DNA of 64,000 bases from positions 682,001 to 746,000 of the forward strand of contig JAMPIT010000583.1 in NCBI GenBank assembly GCA_026261815.1, read 5' to 3'. Each line of letters starts with the position of its first letter. The first letter of the stretch is position 1. A model generated the notes under the pieces. That model did no database searches. It had not been told where the DNA came from and saw nothing but the letters and a program-made list of their open reading frames with translations. The position numbers and the translations under genes are program-made. Below, piece by piece: positions 60,874 through 64,000 of the stretch. The DNA is from Monarcha castaneiventris obscurior (lineage: Eukaryota; Chordata; Aves; Passeriformes; Monarchidae).

Positions 60874-63800
60874 GTGCTGAAGAAAAGCCTGAAGATGCTG
60901 AGCCAATTTTCTGTCAAGTGTTAATGGGGAGCTGGGTCTTTGTACCGCAAGGTTTGTACAGAGTGAAGTGTTGCCTCATTATATAACATAGTTCATCTAT
61001 AGCAGTAGAAAAATATTAATTCCCCTCTTTTCAACCTATTTTATCCATCAACTAAGGAGCTCTTATAGAACTCTACAGAACTATGTTCTATGGATTATTT
61101 CAATATAATTTTTATGACAGCAATTAAAGCTTGACATTAAAACATATTTTTAATACTTATAACATGAACTTGTGCAACTGAGGTAATGAAAAATGGTGTT
61201 ATTCTTTGAATTGTATGAAATTTATTAAAAATTAAAATTTCACCTGAAAACCTCTCTTCACCATCTCACTGTGTGGGTAGTGGAGTAATAACTATTTGTC
61301 ATCCAGTTCGAGAATGTAATGCTGAATTTTCCTTGCTATTAAGCTGAAAACACTTACTTTCAAAAAGTTGCTGTCACTGAATTTAATACTCATTTTAACT
61401 TGTGGCCGTTGCTATCACTTGTAATGTTCTTAGAGAATATTGTTCTATCACCTGAAAAAACACTATTACAAATCTCACAAATAGCTGGTGGCACTATTTA
61501 TCATTCTTTTCCATATGCACACTAAAAAGTTTTCTCTAAAAGAGTGAGTTCCTTTCCCAAGGCAGGATTAAGGCCTCAGGAAGCCTCTTGGCAAACCCAT
61601 GACTTCTAAGGATATATTTAATATGACTCAAGATAAGAGCGTGTGATAATATATTTCTAAGAGCAGGTATCATGCAAAATACTTTAATGACAGATGTAGA
61701 GTACAGAGATCCCACACAAATAATGCTGGGAGTCTGGGTGGGCATGCACAGCTGAGGGATGATCTGTGCTAAACACCCTAACACAGCCTGCCTGCAAAAA
61801 ATAGAGAATTTCTGGGCAAAACGTCAATGAGAGGGAATGTCCTCCCTCAGTACTTCACACAAAGTAAACAAGAATGGAAAATTATTGAGGGATAAGGCTG
61901 TTTCATCAGGAAAGCTGACTTCCCAACAAGAGCTGCTAGTGCACGCCCTTGTAGAGTCCACTCTTTTCATGGAGTGTTCTTGCTGCTCTGTTTGACTGTT
62001 TATATCACTAATTACTCAATCACGATAAAAACATCAACTCCAGAGTCAGCTTATGTAGATCCAAACATCAAATCTGATTGAAAGATGTGAAGTGTCAAGG
62101 AATTCGCAGTTTAGCATTTTATGCATTTGGAACCCCAAGTTCCATGAATACCTTGCAGGCAATTGTAGAATCTCATAGTTCTTCCAAACCCAGCAGTAAC
62201 TGTGGGTCCTGGATTTTGGCTCTGGCTTTTACTCTTACTAATTTTTCAGAATGAATTTCACAGGTTTGCATCCATCTGAAAAGGAATTAGCCTCCTCAAG
62301 TCTGTTTTCTGTGCTACATATCTGAGATTTAGTAGGTAAAAATATATTAACTGAATGTAGACAAATTGTTTTGCTGTATAAAGGACACAGAATGCTTTCC
62401 AGTTTATGTACACAGTAGGAAATAATATGTTACTCAAGGCAACTGCCTTCCCCTTGTTTCAAAAACCTGGCAATGAGGCTGATGTAAACAATATGTAAAG
62501 ACAACTGAATCTTAACCAGAGGCAGGTTTTCTGGAACACCTATTGAAGGCAGTATGCGTAGCAATTGCTCATCATGTCTCAGGATCTGACCCCTTACATG
62601 AACTGTAAAACTCAAAAATGCACAATAGACACAGAAAAATAAAGAAGGAAAGAGGAGGCCTCATTCAGTGAGGAAAAAGAACAGCACTCTGCTAATAGGG
62701 CTGAGAAGAAGAATGTGCTTTCACTCCAGCTGATCTGTGGGAAATCGCAGCACACCCAATATTTTCCCTGATTCATCTGAACAATGTGAGATTCTGAACT
62801 CCAGCAAGTGCTCATTGCTCATTGTTCTCCCAAACAGCCACATACCATTCTGTTTCATCCAGCCCAGATGATCACAGATGGATTTGAGTGCAGATTTTCA
62901 CAACTGTTTATGCTAGCAGCAGCTGATAACACGGAATAAAATGTGTCAAATTGCTTTCAGGACCAACCACTCCACTCAAACACAAAGGCAAACATTTGAG
63001 CCTATTTGCAGCTTGAAAATTCCTCCCTAGAACACAGCTGCCTCAAGTGCAATTGTTTATATGTAGATTTAGTGGCACTGAGGAGTACCCCTCTTTCTCT
63101 ACCTCCAAAAGGCTTGAAAGCTGATGCCCTGATTTTCTAATCTTTACCCAGGTATCTTATGTGCACCTGACCAACATTTGGCCCATTAAAGTAAACAGGG
63201 CATTGTCATTTAATAGAATCAAGATTGCTTGGCAATCCTCTTGACAACCATTGAGAGCAGCAGTTCCCAAACATCTCTCAGCCTCTGATTGAATAAGAAT
63301 TGGAAGAATATCAAATGGGTCTATTTAGAAATTAAGTAGAGACTAAAGCCACACTTAGATGCTATTCTCTAGTCCTGGATACATAAATAGGACTTGTGTT
63401 CCTTTTAATTCAGAATTCCTGCTTCAAGGCACCTTTTGAAGTAGGGCCCCTGCTGCCTTGAGAGTTTAGTCCTGTGAGATTAAATTGGGAATCTCCTTCC
63501 TAAGGAGGAGTCTTCTCTTTACACAAGGTCAAGAGTGTAGATAGACATTTTACTTCATCTTCCTGAAATACATGGCTCATCTCCAAAGGCTGGGGGATGT
63601 TTAGAGCTAGGCAGATGTGGCAGCTTTTTGGGATGGGGATTTTTACTTGGTTTTCATATTAGTAGAGAAACCTTAATGAAAGCCAGGCTTTTTAAAATTA
63701 TTTTTAATAAACTTACTGCAAGTTTTGTATCAATGCAATATTAAAGCCTCATTTATTCCTTAGAAAACAATCAAGAATATACTTTATTGGATCTTTTAAA

Positions 63801-63891
63801 CTCAGATGGTTGGTTTGCATATGTTCCGACTGTGCGGTCTACTGTCTCTGAGTCTCAGCCTAAGCAGCAGGAGCAGCAGCTCAGGAGGGAA
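60874..63891. other. Unique AT-rich sequence, no gene seen
   Basis: About 3 kb of AT-rich single-copy DNA. The part at 60990-61260 is especially AT-rich (poly-ATTAAA-like). Frames at 61536-61784 and 62430-62815 (minus) have no recognisable domain. No transposon is recognised. Confidence 0.55.
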
Positions 63892-63955
63892 GGTGTGTTT
63901 GTACAATAATTGTTGCTTATATTGGTGTGTTTGTACAATAATTGTTGCTTATATT
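63892..63955. repeat. Exact 32-bp tandem duplication
   Basis: Two identical 32-base units lie side by side (63892-63923 and 63924-63955), each starting GGTGTGTTTGTACAATAATT and ending GCTTATATT. There is no mismatch, so the duplication is recent or an assembly artefact. Confidence 0.95.
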
Positions 63956-64000
63956 CAGGCATGGCCACTCTGGAACTGCATGGGACAAGCACTGAATATG

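Noticed and set aside
60363..60906. Several 100-150-codon frames on both strands
   Set aside because: All are shadows of the GC-rich CR1 copy at 60452-60873; the same frames recur at 42.8 kb and 25.8 kb.
63262..63276. hAT/Charlie-like terminal motif (CAGCAGTTCCCAAAC)
   Set aside because: A single short match with no partner terminal repeat or 8-bp duplication.

Overview
The window reads as avian nuclear DNA, most likely from a songbird or another neoavian. The case rests on the repeats. There are about a dozen 5'-truncated CR1 LINE fragments in both orientations, several ending in the ATTCTRTGA-type 3' tail. There are solo LTRs of bird endogenous-retrovirus type, and no mammalian L1 or Alu. 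The subfamily and species are inferred from recognition; no database was searched. I see no bacterial or viral gene organisation, no rRNA or tRNA gene and no CRISPR array.

Layout: 1-2.2 kb holds an antisense CR1 and a degenerate ~48-bp minisatellite. 5.24-5.88 kb is a solo LTR (minus strand) with a perfect 5-bp target-site duplication. 8.15-9.37 kb is a repeat-free, AT-rich, homeodomain-site-rich block that looks like a conserved noncoding element. 10-20 kb is mostly unique, with two CR1 pieces and a microsatellite. At 20.18-20.26 kb two stem-loops sit back to back, the second with a perfect 15-bp stem. 20-41 kb is mostly unique with three CR1 pieces. 41.82-42.46 kb is a second solo LTR of the same family in the opposite orientation, again with a perfect 5-bp duplication. 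42.8-47.4 kb is repeat-rich (three CR1 pieces and a short internally deleted LTR of another family). 47-58 kb is unique, with poly-T tracts and one minus-strand ORF of uncertain status (57.35-57.77 kb). 58.67-59.12 kb carries an ancient CR1 piece and a tRNA-derived MIR/CORE-type SINE relic. 60.45-60.87 kb is another CR1, and the window ends in an exact 32-bp tandem duplication.

I cannot support any protein-coding gene with confidence. The open frames are short, mostly overlap repeats or low-complexity tracts, and fall on both strands without a coherent exon series. The window is best described as intergenic or intronic sequence, possibly a gene desert with regulatory blocks. The most notable observations are the inverted pair of intact solo LTRs 36 kb apart, the tandem stem-loops, the exact 153-bp identity between two oppositely oriented CR1 copies, and the candidate conserved noncoding blocks. 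I found no clear evidence of a new biological system.
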